Part shown: piece by piece, positions 51,921 through 61,833 of the stretch
How positions within the stretch are numbered: the stretch's first letter is position 1
Layout of the letters: every line of letters begins with the position of its first letter
NCBI RefSeq assembly: GCF_030687395.1
Contig: NZ_CP117430.1
Coordinates: 2,976,001-3,040,000, forward strand
DNA from: Pseudomonas wuhanensis
Lineage (GTDB): Bacteria > Pseudomonadota > Gammaproteobacteria > Pseudomonadales > Pseudomonadaceae
Direction: 5' to 3'
DNA length: 64,000 nucleotides
The notes under the pieces: model-generated
Databases searched by the model: none
Told to the model about the DNA's origin: nothing
The model's input: only the letters and a program-made list of their open reading frames with translations
Made by a program: the position numbers and the translations under genes

Positions 51921-52838
51921 ATGATGCTGAAAACTGCGATCGTCGAGATTGGTAAGAAGTACAAGGTTTATACCGAGCATTATCTCAACGCCACCGCCGA
52001 CAAGACCATTATTCTGGTCAATGGCTCGCTGGCAACGACCGCATCTTTTGCCCAAACGGTGCGCTACCTGCGGCCACGCTTCAACGTAGTCCTCTACGAT
52101 CAGCCCTACGCCGGTCAATCGAAACAACACAACCAGCATGACCAACCGATCCGCAAGGAAGACGAGGCTGCAATCCTGTTGGAGTTGATCGAGCACTTTC
52201 GCGCACAGCATGTGATGTCCTTTTCCTGGGGCGGGGCGGCGACCTTGCTGGCGCTGGCGCAGCAGCCGCCACGAATCGAAAAGGCAGTGATCAGTTCATT
52301 CGCCGCGCGAATCAACACGCCGATGCGCGATTATCTGGAGAGCGGTCGACATTTCCTCCAGGCATGCGACCGGCGCAATGTCGGGCGCTTGATCAACAGC
52401 ACTATTGGCAAACATCTTCCGTCGCTGTTCAAGCGTTTCAATGAGCGCCATGTCAGCAGCCTGGACGAACACGAATATCGGCAGATGCATTTTCACGTCA
52501 ATGAGGTGCTGACCCAGGACACTCACTGCTACGTTTCCTGTGCCGATGCCATCGAAGTCCCGCTGCTGTTTATCAACGGCGAACGGGATGAGTACACCTC
52601 GGTGGAAGACGCCCGTCTTTTTGCCACTCACTCCCGTCACGCTCAGTTTCAGACCATCAAGAACGCCGGGCACTTCCTCGACATGGAACACCCGACGGCC
52701 TGGGCTGACACCCAGCAGGCCTTGCTGGGCTTTTTGCAGCCGGTCGCCAAAATACCGAGCCAGCCCCGTGATCTGACATTCAGTGGCAAAGCGTCCGTGA
52801 TTCCGCCCCTTCAGTCAGCTAACTGGGTGCGGCTTTAA
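51921..52838 (+). CDS. phaG: (R)-3-hydroxydecanoyl-ACP:CoA transacylase PhaG
   Basis: Links fatty acid synthesis to medium-chain polyhydroxyalkanoate and 3-hydroxyacid formation. 305 residues, alpha/beta-hydrolase fold very close in motif order to P. putida PhaG: NGSLATTASFAQTVR, FDQPY-like YDQPYAGQSK, SFSWGG with the nucleophile Ser, the HX4D motif HVSSLD, INGERDEYT, and NAGHFLDME with the catalytic His. ATG 51921 is preceded by AAGGAAGAG; the TTG at 51900 is less likely. Tail overlaps the convergent response-regulator gene by 24 nt. Confidence 0.93.
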   Translation: MMLKTAIVEIGKKYKVYTEHYLNATADKTIILVNGSLATTASFAQTVRYLRPRFNVVLYDQPYAGQSKQHNQHDQPIRKEDEAAILLELIEHFRAQHVMSFSWGGAATLLALAQQPPRIEKAVISSFAARINTPMRDYLESGRHFLQACDRRNVGRLINSTIGKHLPSLFKRFNERHVSSLDEHEYRQMHFHVNEVLTQDTHCYVSCADAIEVPLLFINGERDEYTSVEDARLFATHSRHAQFQTIKNAGHFLDMEHPTAWADTQQALLGFLQPVAKIPSQPRDLTFSGKASVIPPLQSANWVRL

Positions 52839-53279
52839 CTGACGTAGCAACTCGATCTGATCTGCCGAGACCAGGGTGCGCAGGGCTTTATACAGCGCGC
52901 GGGTTTCAAGAAGGTTCCAGACCCGCAGCATGGTTTCCAGAGCATCCAATGGCTTGCTGATGAAGTCTTTGGCGCCCAAGGCCAGCGCGCGCAGTCGAGT
53001 ATCGCGGGTGGCGTCGGCGGTGAGCACGAGAATCGGCAGGTATTCGCCAGCCGGGATGCGCCGGTTGAGTTGTTCCAGTACGGCAAAGCCGTCGAACTCC
53101 GGCATGTGCAGGTCGAGAATCACCAGGTCAGGCTCGAAGCTGTTGAACAGGTCCAGCGTTCGCAGCGGCTGGGTGCTGCTCAGTACGTTGGACAGCCCTT
53201 CGCGGACAAGCAACTGCTCCATCAAATCGAGGTTGGGCCGCTGGTCGTCGATGATCAGAATGCGCAGGTCGGTGTTCAC
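52815..53279 (-). CDS. Single-domain response regulator
   Basis: 154 residues: a receiver domain with acidic pocket IIDDQ (10-11 region), phospho-acceptor Asp in LVILDLHMP (about 55), Thr in LTADAT and Lys in FISKPLD. A short helical tail LRVWNLLETRALYKALR follows; it is the linker that in other proteins leads to an HD-GYP domain, which is absent here. Its start overlaps the hybrid kinase stop by 4 nt. It may be the output or phosphate sink of that kinase. Confidence 0.88.
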   Translation of the reverse strand: MNTDLRILIIDDQRPNLDLMEQLLVREGLSNVLSSTQPLRTLDLFNSFEPDLVILDLHMPEFDGFAVLEQLNRRIPAGEYLPILVLTADATRDTRLRALALGAKDFISKPLDALETMLRVWNLLETRALYKALRTLVSADQIELLRQLKPHPVS

Positions 53280-55603
53280 ACGGGCTCCGGTAAATGCTGG
53301 TCAAGATGGGCAAGGAATGAAGGGATGTGAATCGGCTTGGTCAGCACCGCTGTCGCACCCGCTTCCAGCAATGCCAGATGAGTGAGGTCGCTGGCATCGG
53401 CGGTGATCATCAGCACTGGAATGGCACGGGTGATGGAAGACTGGCGCAAGCGTTGCAGCACATTGAAACCATCCAGATCCGGCAGGGCCACGTCCAGCAG
53501 AATCAGCTGCGGCGCATGTTGACGGGCCAAATCCAGACCCATTTGCCCCTGCATGCTTGAGAGCAATTGGATGTGCGGTCGTCGTTGCAACAGGGTTTCG
53601 ATCAGGGCCAGGCTCGAGAGATTGTCTTCGATGCACAGCACTTTGCCCTGATAATCGGGGGCGGTGAGGGCGGCCGTGATCGTTGGGTGGCTGATTCGTA
53701 CAGCAGGTGGCTCGGTGACTGGCTGCAGGCGCACGAAGGGCAGTTCCAGGGTGAAACTGGAGCCTGCGCCGGGCTGGCTTTTGACGGTCAGGCTGCCGTT
53801 CATCATTTCCAGCAGACTCTTGCTCAAGGCCAGGCCCAGGCCGGTGCCTTCCACGTTCGGATCGGTCTCCAGGCGCTCGAACGGCTTGAACAGTTGCTCC
53901 AGTCGATCGGCCGCAATGCCCTTGCCGGTATCGCAGACCGATACGGCAATTCGCTGTTGAATAATCCTGACTTCGATGTGCACCTGGCCCTGGGGCCGGT
54001 TGTATTTGATCGCGTTGGATAACAAGTTCAGCAGCACCTGAACCAGGCGTTGCCGATCGGCGACGATCCCGCTGTCGGCGGCCAGCATCGGCAGTTCAAC
54101 CAACTGAATGCCGGCGTCGCAGGCCATGGGGGAAACCAGCGTCAGAGCTTCTTGCAGCACCACCGCCAAGGGCACGGCTTCAACATTCAGCGGCAGGCGC
54201 CCGGCTTCGATCTTGGCAATGTCCAGCACTTCGTTGATCAGGGTCAGCAGGTGTTGTCCGGCCCGCAGGATGTGACCGATCTGCGCCCGCTGCCCTTTGG
54301 ACGAGTCCATGTCCAGCAGTTGTGCGAAGCCAAGAATGGAGTTGAGCGGCGTACGCAGTTCGTGGCTCATGCGCGACAGGAATTCGCTTTTGGCGCGGCT
54401 GGCGCGTTCGGCTTCTTCGCGGGCGGTGCTCAGTGCTATCTCGGCCACCCGGCGATCGCTGATGTCGCGGGTGATCTTGGAAAATCCGCGCAGGGCGCCA
54501 CTGCTGTCGTATTGCGCGGTAATTACTACGCTGGCCCAGAAGCGGCTGCCATCCTTGCGACAACGCCACGCCTCTTCCATGTAATGACCGTCGCGAGTGG
54601 CCTCGCGCAGCGCCATGTCGGGATGCTGCGGGCATTCTTGCGACAGATAAAACACCGAGAAATGCTGGCCGACGATCTCCTGTTCCGTGTAGCCCTTGAT
54701 CCGTTCGGCGCCCGCATTCCAACTCGTGACGAAGCCCTGTGTGTCGAGGGCGAAAATACCGTAGTCCTTCACTCCGTCGATGATCAGGCGCAGGCGCTCT
54801 TCGTTATCGCGTAACGCCCGTTCACGTTCGGCCAATAACAGCCCGGCCTCGACCAGGCGAGTGCCCAACTGACCAATCTCATCGTTCTCTGGCGGTTGCG
54901 GTAACAACGGCTGACCGAGTGCCAGCCGTTGTGCGTTGCCCTGGACCTGTTTGACTCGGGCGACGATGCCTTTGGACAGAAACAACACCGCCACGATGGC
55001 GCCAAACAGCCCGCAGGCCGCGGCCAGCAAGGTAGAGAACAACAAACGCTGGCGAGTCGAGGCGGCCGCTGCGGTGCGCTCGGCCAGCAGCGTGTCTTCA
55101 AGGGTGCGCATGGCGCTGATGCGTTCACGCAATTCGTCGAGGATGTGCTTGTTATTGATCAGGATCGTGGTGATCGACTCGGGTGTGGCGCTGCGATCGT
55201 CGAGCAGTTCAACCAGGCCCTCGACCTTGGTATCGATCAGTGGCGTGATAACCGCCAGATGTTTGCGAACTCGCTCATCACGAACGTTGCTGTCGAGCCG
55301 GCGCAGGGCTGATTCGATCAAGGGCTTGGCTTGCCGATAACCCGGCAGGAAATCCTCGCGGCGCGTCAGCAGATAACCGCGCACACTGGCGGCAGCCTCG
55401 GCGAGCAGGGTGTGTACGGCCTGAATATCGCCTTGCACCAGCAGCACACGGCGTACGTCCTCTTCGGCGCGTGCGGTCTGGCGCTCGGTGATGTAGATCA
55501 GCACCAGCGAGAGCAACAGGATCACTAACGGCAGGGAAATCACCACCAGGGCTTTGCCACGTAACGGCAGATCGGCCCAGCGTCGGGCGCTTGATACTTT
55601 CAT
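53276..55603 (-). CDS. Hybrid sensor histidine kinase (CHASE3-HAMP-PAS-HisKA-HATPase-REC)
   Basis: 775 residues. TM1 at about 19-39, a CHASE3-type periplasmic four-helix sensor with RGYLLTRREDFLPGY, TM2 at about 190-210, HAMP, and a PAS domain (LIIDGVKDYGIFALDTQG to SKITRDISDR). Then HisKA with phospho-His in SHELRTPLN, HATPase boxes NLLSNAIKYN, DTGKGI and GTGLGLA, and a C-terminal receiver with Asp in LILLDVALPDLDG and Lys in LTKPIH. Overlaps genes on both sides by 4 nt. Signal unknown. Confidence 0.92.
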   Translation of the reverse strand: MKVSSARRWADLPLRGKALVVISLPLVILLLSLVLIYITERQTARAEEDVRRVLLVQGDIQAVHTLLAEAAASVRGYLLTRREDFLPGYRQAKPLIESALRRLDSNVRDERVRKHLAVITPLIDTKVEGLVELLDDRSATPESITTILINNKHILDELRERISAMRTLEDTLLAERTAAAASTRQRLLFSTLLAAACGLFGAIVAVLFLSKGIVARVKQVQGNAQRLALGQPLLPQPPENDEIGQLGTRLVEAGLLLAERERALRDNEERLRLIIDGVKDYGIFALDTQGFVTSWNAGAERIKGYTEQEIVGQHFSVFYLSQECPQHPDMALREATRDGHYMEEAWRCRKDGSRFWASVVITAQYDSSGALRGFSKITRDISDRRVAEIALSTAREEAERASRAKSEFLSRMSHELRTPLNSILGFAQLLDMDSSKGQRAQIGHILRAGQHLLTLINEVLDIAKIEAGRLPLNVEAVPLAVVLQEALTLVSPMACDAGIQLVELPMLAADSGIVADRQRLVQVLLNLLSNAIKYNRPQGQVHIEVRIIQQRIAVSVCDTGKGIAADRLEQLFKPFERLETDPNVEGTGLGLALSKSLLEMMNGSLTVKSQPGAGSSFTLELPFVRLQPVTEPPAVRISHPTITAALTAPDYQGKVLCIEDNLSSLALIETLLQRRPHIQLLSSMQGQMGLDLARQHAPQLILLDVALPDLDGFNVLQRLRQSSITRAIPVLMITADASDLTHLALLEAGATAVLTKPIHIPSFLAHLDQHLPEPV

Positions 55604-56253
55604 GACTGGGTCACCAGACCCAGGGCAATGCCACGGACGGCGGCCTGGGTTCGGTCGGCGGCGCCAAGTTTGCCGATGACCCGTTCCACGTGGGCTTTGG
55701 CCGTGCCTTTGGTGATGCCGAGGTTTTCGCCGATTTCACGGTTGCTGCAACCGCTGGCCACCAGCCCGAGGACCTGGCGTTCGCGGGCGGTCAAGGTTTC
55801 GGCTGGCGCGGCGCCACTGGCGTTGCGCTCGGTCATGCGTCGCAGCAGGCGGGCGCTGACCGCGCTATTGAGGGCTTCCTCACCCGCAGCGACGCGTTGC
55901 AGGGCGTTAATCACCTCATCACGGCTGGCGTCTTTGAGCAGGTAGCCCACGGCGCCGGCATTCATCGCCGCTTCCAGGTGATCCGGGCTGTCGTCCATGG
56001 TGAAGATCACCACTTTCAAGGCCGGCAGGCGCTGCTGAAGAATTCGAGCCGCGCCCAACCCGTTGAGCACCGGCATGCGAATGTCGAGGATGACGATATC
56101 GGGCAGCAGGCGCTCGCACGCGTCCACCGCTTCCTGGCCATCGCGGGCCTGGCCGACCACTTCGAATTGCGGATGGCCCGCCAGCAGCGCGACGAAGCCG
56201 GTTCGGGTGACTTCATGATCGTCCGCCAGAACCAGACGTAGAACTTCAGTCAT
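55600..56253 (-). CDS. NarL/LuxR-type response regulator
   Basis: 217 residues. Receiver domain with ADDHEVTR and phospho-acceptor in IVILDIRMP (about 55), then a LuxR helix-turn-helix LTARERQVLGLVASG and EIGENLGITKGTAKAH. ATG 56253 overlaps the upstream kinase stop (ATGA). The partner kinase is the GAF/HisKA_3 protein encoded just upstream. Targets may include the divergent gene at 57605 (inference). Confidence 0.92.
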   Translation of the reverse strand: MTEVLRLVLADDHEVTRTGFVALLAGHPQFEVVGQARDGQEAVDACERLLPDIVILDIRMPVLNGLGAARILQQRLPALKVVIFTMDDSPDHLEAAMNAGAVGYLLKDASRDEVINALQRVAAGEEALNSAVSARLLRRMTERNASGAAPAETLTARERQVLGLVASGCSNREIGENLGITKGTAKAHVERVIGKLGAADRTQAAVRGIALGLVTQS

Positions 56254-57479
56254 TGAGCTGTTCCATTGAGGTCGGAGGGGACTGTGGCGCGCAGTTGTGT
56301 TCCGCCGTGCGCATGGCTGACGCAAGTGAAATCACCGCCCAGCAGGCTCGCGCGTTCCTGCATCGCGGCGAGCCCGAGGTGGCGGGCGCCGCAGGTGTCG
56401 AGTCGTTGCTCCATGGCAAAACCTTTGCCGTTATCGTCCACCTGTAGCGAGGCTTGCCCTTCGTGCAGTTCCAGCGTCAGGACGACGTGGCTGGCCTGCG
56501 CATGTTTGAGAACGTTGTTGATGCCTTCCTGGGCAATTCGGAACAGGGCTATTTCAACCTGACTGGGTAAGCGCGCTTCGCAACGCGTGCTCCAGTTCAC
56601 TTTGATCCCGGCGTCGCGCAGGCGATCTGCTTCTTTGTCGACCGCCTTCAGCAAGCCAAAGTCGTCGAGTACCGTCGGGCGCAGGCCGCTGATCAGTTGC
56701 CGGCCTTCACCGACGCAGTGTTGGGCCAGTGCAAGAATCGTTTGTAAGTCCGCGCCGAGTTCCTCGGGCAGTGGCGGGCAGCGACCGGCAAAACCTTGCA
56801 GGCGCTGATGCAGCCCGGCGAGGGTTTGTGCCAAGCCGTCGTGCAGGTCGTAAGCCATGCGTTTGCGTTCGTCTTCCTGTGCCCTGAACAGTCGATGCAC
56901 CAGATCGGACATAGTGCGTTCACGCGCGACCAGGGCATCCAGTAACCGCTGGTTTTCCAGGTGTGCGGCCAGCAATGTGGCGAGCAATTGCAGGGATTCG
57001 ATGTCCTCGGTGTCCGGTGCACTGATGCTGACGCTGTTGGCCAGCACCAACGCACCGAAGGCCGCGCCATCGCCACCGCGCAAAGGCACCCGCAGCACAT
57101 TAGGCAGGATCGCGCTCGGCTGCTCCTGCCATTGCGGAGTGCGCATCGCGGTATCGGCGAGGTGTTCGAGGCTGCGTAACCGATCACGGTTGCCGTGACT
57201 GGCGGTGGTCCTGACCTGCACATCCACGTCCCATTCCAGCAGTAGCGCGTGATCCATCGCGAGGAAGGCGCAAGCCCGTTGCAGCACGCGTTGGCGCATG
57301 GCTTCGGGGGCCAATTGCGTCAGTTCCTGGCCGGTATCCACCAGCAGTCGCAGCCGCGCCGCGCGACTTTGCGATTGTCGATACTGGGTGCGAATGGCCA
57401 GGGCGCTACGGGGGTCATGATCAGGGGGTTGCATGGGCGGGTTCCGGCGCAGGCACGCCCGTTCGGGCAGGGGCGTCAT
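56250..57479 (-). CDS. Cytoplasmic GAF-domain histidine kinase (HisKA_3, NarX/DegS type)
   Basis: 409 residues without TM helices. GAF domain at about 55-185, coiled linker, HisKA_3 phospho-His in EDERKRMAYDLHDGLAQTL (about 215), and HATPase boxes NNVLKHA, DDNGKGF and HLGLAAMQERASLLGG. It is the cognate kinase of the LuxR-type regulator downstream. Start 57479 has AAGG close by; M16 (57434) is an alternative. First gene of a four-gene coupled operon. Confidence 0.9.
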   Translation of the reverse strand: MTPLPERACLRRNPPMQPPDHDPRSALAIRTQYRQSQSRAARLRLLVDTGQELTQLAPEAMRQRVLQRACAFLAMDHALLLEWDVDVQVRTTASHGNRDRLRSLEHLADTAMRTPQWQEQPSAILPNVLRVPLRGGDGAAFGALVLANSVSISAPDTEDIESLQLLATLLAAHLENQRLLDALVARERTMSDLVHRLFRAQEDERKRMAYDLHDGLAQTLAGLHQRLQGFAGRCPPLPEELGADLQTILALAQHCVGEGRQLISGLRPTVLDDFGLLKAVDKEADRLRDAGIKVNWSTRCEARLPSQVEIALFRIAQEGINNVLKHAQASHVVLTLELHEGQASLQVDDNGKGFAMEQRLDTCGARHLGLAAMQERASLLGGDFTCVSHAHGGTQLRATVPSDLNGTAQ

Positions 57480-57604
57480 TAAACCTTGTTAACGGGGCAG
57501 GGCGCTATCTGCCGAATGGCATAGGCAAATGGCTCCGGTTGGCCGATGGCGGGCGGCGTTTCGAGCGGCACAGTGTGCTCATCGACCACCATTGGAATAG
57601 CGCA

Positions 57605-58123
57605 ATGAAATTCAAGACCTCAACCATCGCCCTGTTGTTCGCCCTGACCGCCCCGTTGGCCCAAGCGTTAGAAGCAGTGCCTTACGTTTACAGCAGCGTG
57701 GCCGAACAGCCAGCTAACGTGAAGGATCGTGAAATTGCCGCATTGTTTGATCAATGGAATAGCGCGTTGAAGAGCGGCAATGTTCAGAGCGTGGTCGACC
57801 TGTACGCGCCGAACGCCGTGCTGCAGCCGACGGTTTCCAATAAGGTGCGCACCACCCCGGCGCAGATCAAGGACTACTTCGATCACTTCATGGCGCTCAA
57901 GCCGGTGGGGCAGATCAACTACCGTGAGATCCGCCCATTGGGCGCCAACGTGGCCATGGACAGCGGCGTCTACACCTTTTTCCTGACCGAAGCCGATGGC
58001 AAGACCCGTCAGGTGCAGGCGCGTTACACCTTTGTCTATGAACAAGTGGGCGGTCAGTGGAAGATTCTCAACCACCACTCTTCGGCGATGCCGCAAGCGC
58101 AGGTGCTGCACGCCGGGAAATAA
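57605..58123 (+). CDS. Secreted DUF4440/SgcJ-type protein
   Basis: 172 residues from ATG 57605. Signal peptide MKFKTSTIALLFALTAPLAQA (cleavage near 21). The mature part is a cone-shaped NTF2-like fold typical of SgcJ/EcaC or CaMKII-association domains: IAALFDQWNSALKSG, VVDLYAPNAVLQPT and WKILNHHSSAMP. Divergent from the two-component operon. Function unknown; likely a periplasmic ligand-binding protein. Confidence 0.8.
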   Translation: MKFKTSTIALLFALTAPLAQALEAVPYVYSSVAEQPANVKDREIAALFDQWNSALKSGNVQSVVDLYAPNAVLQPTVSNKVRTTPAQIKDYFDHFMALKPVGQINYREIRPLGANVAMDSGVYTFFLTEADGKTRQVQARYTFVYEQVGGQWKILNHHSSAMPQAQVLHAGK

Positions 58124-58177
58124 ACAGGTTTCGACGCCCGACTGACACAGCCCAATATCAGTCAGTTGAGCACAATC

Positions 58178-58271
58178 CCTGTGGGAGCGGGCTTGCCCGC
58201 GATAGCGGTGTATCAGTCAACATTGATATCGACTGACTCGCCCTCATCGCGGGCGAGCCCGCTCCCACAGG
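58178..58271. repeat. REPIN (inverted REP pair)
   Basis: 25-nt arms 58178-58202 and 58247-58271, inverted with one mismatch, core TGTGGGAGCGGGCTTGCCCG. Between the convergent DUF4440 and folD genes. Confidence 0.9.
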
Positions 58272-58301
58272 TTCCGTGCCTTAACTGACCGTGCGTTGTG
58301 C

Positions 58302-59237
58302 TCAGTTCAACGCCAAGTCGTCCACAGACTGCTGCCCGCGGGCCAGCGCCGTGCGTTGCAACTGGCTGGCGATCAGGGTGTTTTTCAGCAGATAGGCAAT
58401 GGTCATCGGCCCGACGCCGCCGGGCACCGGGGTGATCGCACGGGCGACGGTGCGGGCGCTGGCGTAATTGACGTCGCCCACCAGACGGTTGCCAGACTCG
58501 CTGGCGATGCGGTTGATACCGACATCGATCACCACCGCGCCGGGCTTCAGCCAACTGGCGTCGATCAACTCTGGCCGGCCCACCGCCGCGACCACGATAT
58601 CCGCCAACCGGCACAACGCCGGGGCATCGACGCTGCGCGAGTGCACCACGCTGACCGAACAGTTGGCCTGTAACAGCAAGGTCGCCATCGGTTTGCCGAC
58701 AATGTTCGAACGGCCGATGACCACCGCGTGCAAGCCGCTCAAGTCATCACCGCAGGTCTCGCGCAGCAGGCGCATGCAGCCGCTGGGCGTGCACGGGGTC
58801 AGAACCTCGAAGCCTTGCACCAGCCCGCCGACGTTTTCCCGATGAAAACCGTCAACGTCCTTGATCGGGTCGATGGCATGAATCACCGCCTGCTCATTGA
58901 TAGAGGCCGGCAGGGGTAGTTGCACAAGGATGCCGTTCACCGCGGGATCGGCATTGAGTTGTGCAATCAGTTCCAGTACCTGAGCCTGGCTGGCGGTTTC
59001 CGGCAGACGGTATTCAAGGGAGCGGATGCCGACTTCCTTGGCGCGCAGCAGTTTATTGCGCACATAAACGTGGCTGGCCGGGTCGTCGCCGACCAACAGG
59101 ACCGCCAGGGCGGGGTAAATCTGTTGGCCGGCGAGTGCCAGAACTTCTTCCCGGACCTCGTCGAGGACCTTGGCAGAGATGGCTTTGCCGTCGATATCGC
59201 GGGCAAATGCAGGGGTGCTGCTGGTCAAAAGAGTCAC
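58302..59237 (-). CDS. folD: Methylenetetrahydrofolate dehydrogenase/cyclohydrolase
   Basis: Bifunctional C1 enzyme that interconverts 5,10-methylene- and 10-formyl-tetrahydrofolate. 311 residues including a short N-terminal extension. Catalytic Lys in [43 protein letters not shown] site [17 protein letters not shown] and C-terminal [16 protein letters not shown] are all present. GTG start, weak ribosome site. It might be a second FolD copy in this genome, since C1 flow from vanillate demethylation would need one, but that cannot be seen here. Confidence 0.94.
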   Translation of the reverse strand: MTLLTSSTPAFARDIDGKAISAKVLDEVREEVLALAGQQIYPALAVLLVGDDPASHVYVRNKLLRAKEVGIRSLEYRLPETASQAQVLELIAQLNADPAVNGILVQLPLPASINEQAVIHAIDPIKDVDGFHRENVGGLVQGFEVLTPCTPSGCMRLLRETCGDDLSGLHAVVIGRSNIVGKPMATLLLQANCSVSVVHSRSVDAPALCRLADIVVAAVGRPELIDASWLKPGAVVIDVGINRIASESGNRLVGDVNYASARTVARAITPVPGGVGPMTIAYLLKNTLIASQLQRTALARGQQSVDDLALN

Positions 59238-59371
59238 CGTTGTCTTGATTGAATGGGGGTGAAGTGATCATCGCGACGTCTTTGCGCGCCGATGGTCCAT
59301 CAGAGACATGCAGGCAAGGGGGCTCAGATTATCAGGTGAGGGCAAGTACGACAAAAGATCGCATTCGACAG

Positions 59372-60343
59372 CTACAGGGATCGCATCTGATCCTCCTTGC
59401 GGGTCAAGATCAGGCTCAACAGCACCGAAGTCAGAATGATTCCGCCAACAACGGCCAGCGACCATTCAATCGGCATGTGAAGCCACGGCATCAGCGTCAT
59501 CTTCGCGCCAATGAACACCAGCACGATCGCCAAACCGTATTTGAGCAAGTGGAAGCGGTCAGCCATGTCGGCCAGCAGGAAGTACAGGGCACGCAGGCCC
59601 ATGATCGCGAAGATGTTCGACGTGAACACAATGAACGGATCGGTGGTGATGGCGAAGATCGCCGGGATGCTGTCGACCGCAAATATCAGGTCGCTGGCCT
59701 CGATCAGCACCAGCACCATAAACATTGGCGTCGCCCAGCGCCGGCCGTTTTGCATCACAAAAAAACGCTCGCCATGAAGCCCGGCGGTGACGCGCAGATG
59801 GCCGTGTATCCAGCGCAATAAGGGGTTTTTATCGAGATCGGGCCGCTGATGGGCGAATACCAGCATCTTGATCCCGGTGATGATCAGGAACACGCCGAAC
59901 ACATACAGCAGCCATGCGAATTGCGACACCAGCCACACGCCGGCGAAAATCATCGCCCCACGCATCACGATTGCCCCGAGCACACCGTACAGCAACACTC
60001 GGCGCTGCAACTCTGGCGGTACGGCGAAGTAGCTGAAAATCATCACGAAGACGAACATGTTGTCGATCGACAGCGACTGCTCGATCAAATAGCCCGTGAG
60101 GAATTCGAGGGTTTTGCGTTGGGCGATCTCGGGCCCGAACTCACCATTCAAGTACCACCAGAGCAATCCCGCGAAGGTCAGCGTTAGCGCGCACCACGCA
60201 ATCACCCAGCACGACGCCTCGCGCACCGATACCCGATGCGCCTTGCGCCCGCCGAAGACAAACAGATCCACGGCCAGCATGGCAAGAACGAAGACGATGA
60301 AGGCGAACCACATCCAGAGTTCACCGATGTTCAGGGGTTGCAT
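59372..60343 (-). CDS. TerC/Alx-family integral membrane protein
   Basis: 323 residues with 8-9 TM helices. TerC signature acidic residues lie within TM segments: LAVDLFVF (about 23-30), SLSIDNMFVFVMIFSY (about 91-106) and ASDLIFAVDSIPAIFA (about 216-231). Such proteins are linked to metal (manganese/calcium) homeostasis and, as Alx, to alkaline pH. I saw no yybP-ykoY riboswitch fold in the 175 nt upstream, but did not model it fully. Confidence 0.88.
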   Translation of the reverse strand: MQPLNIGELWMWFAFIVFVLAMLAVDLFVFGGRKAHRVSVREASCWVIAWCALTLTFAGLLWWYLNGEFGPEIAQRKTLEFLTGYLIEQSLSIDNMFVFVMIFSYFAVPPELQRRVLLYGVLGAIVMRGAMIFAGVWLVSQFAWLLYVFGVFLIITGIKMLVFAHQRPDLDKNPLLRWIHGHLRVTAGLHGERFFVMQNGRRWATPMFMVLVLIEASDLIFAVDSIPAIFAITTDPFIVFTSNIFAIMGLRALYFLLADMADRFHLLKYGLAIVLVFIGAKMTLMPWLHMPIEWSLAVVGGIILTSVLLSLILTRKEDQMRSL

Positions 60344-60518
60344 GTCGTTCTCCCTGTCTGGACGTGTTCTGGAGCCGACAGAGTCATGCTAGCGGGGAGA
60401 TTGCAGCGAAGAAAAATCGAATATTCTTTACCAATAATTCGTTATTTACGAAGTGTCGCTGATGGTTCTCCGAACACCACCGCAACACCGGCGATCAGAC
60501 GGGCCGGGATTGAGCCTC

Positions 60519-61007
60519 TCAATGCATCTTGCTGTGATCCTGCATGCCGAGCGCCCGAGCTTCGGCGTCAACCTTGATCGTCTCTTTTTCGCCCTTGGCG
60601 TTTTCCACGGTCAGGGTCAGGGGCACTTTGTCGCCTTCCTTAACCTGGGCCGTCAAGTCCATCAGCATGATGTGATATCCATGGGGGTCGAAGCTTACCG
60701 GTTTGCCGGTCGGCAGCGCGACGGACTCGACCTGGCTCATGCTCATCACATCGTTTTTCATGCTGGATTGGTGAATTTGCACGGTGTTCGCGACCGGCGA
60801 CTGCACGCTGAGCAGTTTGCTGTCGCTGTCGGCCTGCAGGGTCATGAAGGCGCCGGTTGAATGCTGGCCGGCCACCGTCGCACGAACCCAGGCGTCATTC
60901 ACCTGGGTTTGAGCGGACACCTGCCAGGCCATGCCAATCAGGGAAAGGCCTAGAACCAGTTGTTTGATGCCCAGCTGTTTAATACGTGATGCGCAAATCG
61001 AAGTCAT
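60519..61007 (-). CDS. Periplasmic copper chaperone PCu(A)C
   Basis: 162 residues. Signal peptide GLSLIGMAWQVSA (to about 32). Copper-site pattern VQIHQSSMKNDVMSM then DPHGYHIMLMDL gives the His/Met ligands of the family. Delivers Cu(I) for cytochrome oxidase CuA assembly. ATG shares one nucleotide with the SCO gene stop, with GGAGG 7 nt upstream, so translation is coupled. Confidence 0.9.
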   Translation of the reverse strand: MTSICASRIKQLGIKQLVLGLSLIGMAWQVSAQTQVNDAWVRATVAGQHSTGAFMTLQADSDSKLLSVQSPVANTVQIHQSSMKNDVMSMSQVESVALPTGKPVSFDPHGYHIMLMDLTAQVKEGDKVPLTLTVENAKGEKETIKVDAEARALGMQDHSKMH

Positions 61008-61612
61008 CAGCAGACCTCCATGACGGTGAGCAGGTCTTCTGCACACTCTTGAGCGGTAAGGGACGCGGACAGCCCCAGGCGCAAATTGCCTCGGGAGTCG
61101 AAAACGAAGCTGGTCGCGGTGTGGGAGAGGGTATAGGTCGAACCGCTCGGGATCTTTTCAAAGAACACACCGAACTCTTTGGCGGTGGCGGCGGTTTCTT
61201 CCAGCGTGCCGTGCAGCGCCTCGAAACTCGGATCGAAGGCCTTGACGTATTTGTCGAGCATTTCGGGTGTGTCGCGCTCGGGGTCCAGGGTGATGAAGAT
61301 CACTTGCAGGCGTTCGCCATCGCGGCCCATCAGTTTTTTCGCCTGTGCCGCACGGGCCAGCGTCGTCGGGCAGACCGCCGGACATTGGGTGAAGCCGAAG
61401 AAGATCATCGGCATCAGGCCCCGATAGTTACCCAGCATCCGGTACTCGCCCTGGGCGTCCTTGAGTTTGAAGGTACGCCCCATGATCTTGTCGCTGAGGT
61501 CCTTGCCGTACTTGAACGACAGCTTGCTGCTGTCATCGCAGCCGGCGAGCAGGCCAAGGCTCAACAGGCTCATGCCATGCAGGACCGTGCGACGGGTATA
61601 CAACGTACTCAT
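61007..61612 (-). CDS. SCO1/SenC-family copper lipoprotein
   Basis: 201 residues from ATG 61612. Lipobox LLAGC (about 22-26) makes it a membrane-anchored lipoprotein; the thioredoxin-like fold carries CPAVCP and the distal His in LSHTATSFVFD as copper ligands. Acts with PCu(A)C on oxidase CuA assembly. AGGA lies 10 nt upstream; ATG 61624 is a less likely start. Confidence 0.9.
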   Translation of the reverse strand: MSTLYTRRTVLHGMSLLSLGLLAGCDDSSKLSFKYGKDLSDKIMGRTFKLKDAQGEYRMLGNYRGLMPMIFFGFTQCPAVCPTTLARAAQAKKLMGRDGERLQVIFITLDPERDTPEMLDKYVKAFDPSFEALHGTLEETAATAKEFGVFFEKIPSGSTYTLSHTATSFVFDSRGNLRLGLSASLTAQECAEDLLTVMEVC

Positions 61613-61833
61613 GGAAAAAAGCATCCTGTGTAGCGACCGGGAATCTACAGTGGCTGATCAATCAGACGAAAAAAAGCGCACGGATGTTAACAAACTGTTG
61701 CCCTGTGGCGCTCAATCGATGGCCTGCCGGTATGCGCCAAAACGTCGCGGCCGTGGCAAATGCAATACGCCGTGCTGCTGAAGACGACGCTAGCCGAAAC
61801 TTCGGTAAGTTAAGAAATTTGAGCGACGAAAAT

